From positions 1,112,761 to 1,176,760 of the forward strand of contig KL197711.1 in NCBI GenBank assembly GCA_000697665.1: DNA of 64,000 nt. Reading direction: 5' to 3'. This stretch comes from Jaapia argillacea MUCL 33604. Lineage: Eukaryota; Basidiomycota; Agaricomycetes; Jaapiales; Jaapiaceae. Each line of letters opens with the position of its first letter. Position 1 is the first letter of the stretch. The notes below the pieces were generated by a model. It worked only from the letters and a program-made list of their open reading frames with translations, had not been told where the DNA came from and did not search any database. Positions 61,295-64,000 of this stretch are shown here, piece by piece. Both the position numbers and the translations under genes were made by a program.

Positions 61295-62655
61295 ATGGCA
61301 TTTCGTCGCCATATCCCGCCCCAGGAAGCTCAGAACAACACTTATAACAACTACCCAAACAACTCGACGGCTCCCACCCAACTTCCTCCTTCCCTTTCGG
61401 GCCAAACCATGCAGCATCCAGACGATTCTCAATCTCAGCCTTCCACGGCCACTTCCTCTCCCAACCTCCGTAAACGACAGCGCGTCGATGCCTCCGGCGA
61501 TGGTGCACATCACAACCCCGCTCAGGCTGCCCCCGTAGCACCTGACGCGTTCATCCAAGACAACGACGCTGCTGCAAGTGGCGGAGATGACGACGATGAA
61601 GATGAAGAGAAGCCCAAGTCCGATAAAAAGGCGGGGAGGAGAAAGATCAAGATCGAATTTATTCAGGATAAATCGAGACGCCATATCACCTTCTCCAAGC
61701 GGAAAGCTGGTATGCATCCACCTTAAATCCTTATTCCTACCTTCATTCCTGATCGTTACCCATCCGTTTTCAGGCATCATGAAAAAGGTTAGCGTCATGA
61801 ATGTATGCTTGCATCGTATCCCGGTTTCTGACATCAACTTGTTAGGCTTATGAGCTATCCACCCTGACCGGCACCCAAGTCCTCCTACTCGTTGTTTCCG
61901 AGACCGGCCTGGTCTACACCTTCACCACAGCAAAACTTCAACCCCTCGTCACCCAGCCCGAAGGCAAGAACCTCATTCAAGCATGTCTCAATGCTCCTCA
62001 CGGCACCGTTCCATCGTCCATGCCAGTCGGCACTCCCATCGGTCGTTCAAGTAACGCCATGAACATGGGCACCACCAACAACGTTCCAGGAGGCCTCTCG
62101 ATCGGTGGACAGGGCAAAGATGAAGAGGGTGGTGACGATGATGCCGAGGGTGGTCGTACTCGTGGACCTGAGAAACGTCGTCGACGAGCATCAAGCACTG
62201 CTGGCCAAGCATCCTCTTCTGCACCTGCTCAAGGCCGAGGAGGTCCCGGTGGTTCTCCCCATTCTCCCACTCAACAAATTCCTCCTCCAACCGCCCTGAA
62301 CATCCCACCCGGTGCACCGCAACAACAGCAGCAACAACCTCCCTCTGGCCACTCGCAGATTGCTCTCGGCTCGCCTACGACGAGCGGACCGCCTGGTGGT
62401 GGGAACCCATCCCAACAGCAGCCCGGTCCCCCGGGTAGTGGACCGCCTGGTGGCAACTATGCCCATGGGCCTCCGCCACCTGGCTATGGCCATCACCCTC
62501 AGGGCGACCCCGGTGCGCCCCCCATGTACCAACCTCAGCATGGTATGATGCCCCCGCCACCGGGGTATTATCAACACGGCGCCCCTCACCTGCCATCTCC
62601 CGGTCAATGGGGGCCGCCTCCCCTTCAGGGTGGACCACAGTATGCGAGGAGGTGA
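61295..62655 (+). CDS. MCM1: MADS-box transcription factor Mcm1 (SRF type)
   Basis: Combinatorial DNA-binding regulator of mating, cell cycle and development. Three exons (61295-61709, 61774-61787, 61846-62655) give 412 residues. The SRF-type MADS domain lies at about residues 112-170: KAGRRKIKIEFIQDKSRRHI, TFSKRKAGIMKKAYELSTLT, then VLLLVVSETGLVYTFTTAKL. The 14-nt exon (GCATCATGAAAAAG) encodes only IMKK in the middle of the DNA-binding helix. The N-terminus is Asn/Pro/Ser-rich with an acidic run (DDDDEDEEK) just before the domain. The C-terminus is a long Gln/Pro/Gly-rich low-complexity region. It ends ARR at 62655. It is the clear basidiomycete counterpart of yeast Mcm1. Confidence 0.95.
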
Positions 62656-64000
62656 GGTGGGTAGTTGATGTGGGAGGTCGTGGCTTGGCGTCGACGACAA
62701 GAATGGATCGCTCCGTATGACGATGATGATGAATGAAAGGAGCGAACGAACGATTCACACCCCAGCCTTTTAGCTTTTCTTTATTCCCTTCTGTGTGACG
62801 TATTCCGTGCAGTCCTAGTCCCCCCCTTCTGGCCCATGATATCCTTCCCTCCCTCCGTATCCTTGCCGCCCCGTTCTGAAATCATGATGTCCCTTTGGGC
62901 TTCCTTGGTGTTCCCCCTCCCTTCTTGACTGTGCCCCGAAAGTTGTACATTATTTCTCTGTTTCATTTCTCCGGTTTCCTCCTTTTTGTTGTCTATTCTT
63001 TTTCTTGATGCAGTTTTCATTGTGTTGTGTTGTCAATAAATACCTTACGCTCCTTGATCTTGTCTTGGGTTCGGAGTGGACATTGTGTAGCTACATAGTC
63101 TCTCTTGGTCTTTGGTAGGGTTGGGTTCAGCTGTCTGTATGGAGTTGTATATACGATACAAGCGAAGGTCAATAAGAATGTACGTCTGTTGGAACATTAT
63201 TCAAAATCGAGGGTGTCAACTCGTTGACTACGATGAAACTAGAAAGAGGGGCCCTGGAAATTTTCAGCTTCGACTATGATGGGACAAGTCGGGGATTGTG
63301 AAGGTTCAAAATAGACGTGGAAGGAGCAGAGGTTAAGTTTCAATACAATGTATGGCCGGTTCTCAGCCGCGGAGTTGGGCCGAGGAGGTTTGAGTGGGTG
63401 GGAACTTGGAGATAACAACGAATATCGTCGACAGACATAGACGACGATCGCCATAAATATCGCGGGCGAAGGTCGAGACAAGATTGGAGAAAAGTCGGAA
63501 CGGAGGCAGTCAACCACACGTTCACGGGAGAGATTCACGAGGGAATGCGCTACTTCTCATTTCCATCAGGCCCACGTTGGGTTTGATCGATCCAACTCAC
63601 ATTGACAACGGTTCCGAAGACGACATGAAAGAACCCATACACATATCGGTGCGTCCAACCCGAGTAGAATAACTTCAGAACAAGAAATTGAGACATGTGA
63701 GACAGACATGGTCCGAAAGCTTGTTTGATTCCAAATTCGATGATTCATCACGTCCAAGATGATATGGTTCGGAGAGCTTTTATGATCAGCGCTAGTGACC
63801 GAGGGCTCGAACGTTCATATCTGCATAGCATTTGGAAGTGGAGTTGGAGTGAGAGAACGCACCGATCAAACACACCCCTATTCGATAGATTGTGATAAAC
63901 ACGCACCTACAACCAAGGACTGTCACTCGTCTACCCATTTGTGGCGAACGGAAGCAAAATCGATCAGTGTTGAGATAACCTCCGATCAGGAATTTGGATT
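62656..64000. other. Right-edge region without a supported gene
   Basis: It begins with the MCM1 3' flank. A minus-strand open stretch at 63239-63538 and another at 63566-63757 show no domain or splice chain. Nothing else is recognised; a gene crossing the right edge cannot be ruled out. Confidence 0.4.

Noticed and set aside
63239-63757. Two minus-strand open frames near the right edge
   Set aside because: No recognisable motifs and no consistent intron joins them.

Overview
The window is eukaryotic nuclear DNA from a filamentous basidiomycete, most likely an agaricomycete. Genes are dense and cut by many short introns (about 40-75 nt, GTRNGT donors, CTNAY-like branch sites). The protein set is also typical: an SH3-bearing Cdc25-type RasGEF, a DUF6534-like seven-helix protein pair, a wax-synthase-like MBOAT, a methanol/alcohol-oxidase-type GMC enzyme and a fungal NiCoT transporter. 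No rRNA, tRNA, CRISPR or retroelement was recognised. All exon boundaries were worked out by eye from splice signals, reading frame and protein-family similarity. Coordinates of intron-containing genes are spans from start codon to stop codon.

Layout. 1-10 kb is a rearranged block. A head-to-head gene pair, the exosome cap subunit RRP40 (minus) and the ESCRT-I subunit VPS37 (plus), occurs twice in the same orientation. The right copy (8.06-9.96 kb) is intact. The left copy (1.52-3.05 kb) is decayed, has lost the last VPS37 exon, and is joined there to an inverted fragment of a dihydroxyacetone kinase gene. A 316-bp terminal-inverted-repeat element sits about 30 bp beyond its other end. Between the copies lie two tandem paralogous small membrane-protein genes. 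10-18 kb holds a C2H2 zinc-finger regulator, a gene-poor stretch, and two tandem short-chain dehydrogenase paralogues.

18-31 kb is a housekeeping run: a Tma23/GPATCH4-like nucleolar protein, a vWA-domain protein, the mitochondrial Miro GTPase GEM1, an F-box/WD-like protein, and the Ras exchange factor CDC25. 31-39 kb is metabolic and membrane: a Ni/Co permease, a wax-synthase-like acyltransferase, a possible tiny Cys-rich protein, and an alcohol oxidase. 40-45 kb holds two DUF6534-like paralogues facing each other tail to tail. 46-62 kb holds the adaptin-binding protein p34/Irc6, Cdc37, a large SAM-dependent methyltransferase with disordered N-terminus, a Red1/ZFC3H1-type RNA-surveillance zinc-finger protein, and the MADS-box factor MCM1.

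No new multi-gene system is evident. The most unusual signals are the decayed chimeric duplication in the first 10 kb and repeated use of microexons. Exons of 3 to 22 nt encode the diagnostic motifs of the DUF6534-like proteins, the NiCoT permease, the methyltransferase and the MADS box.
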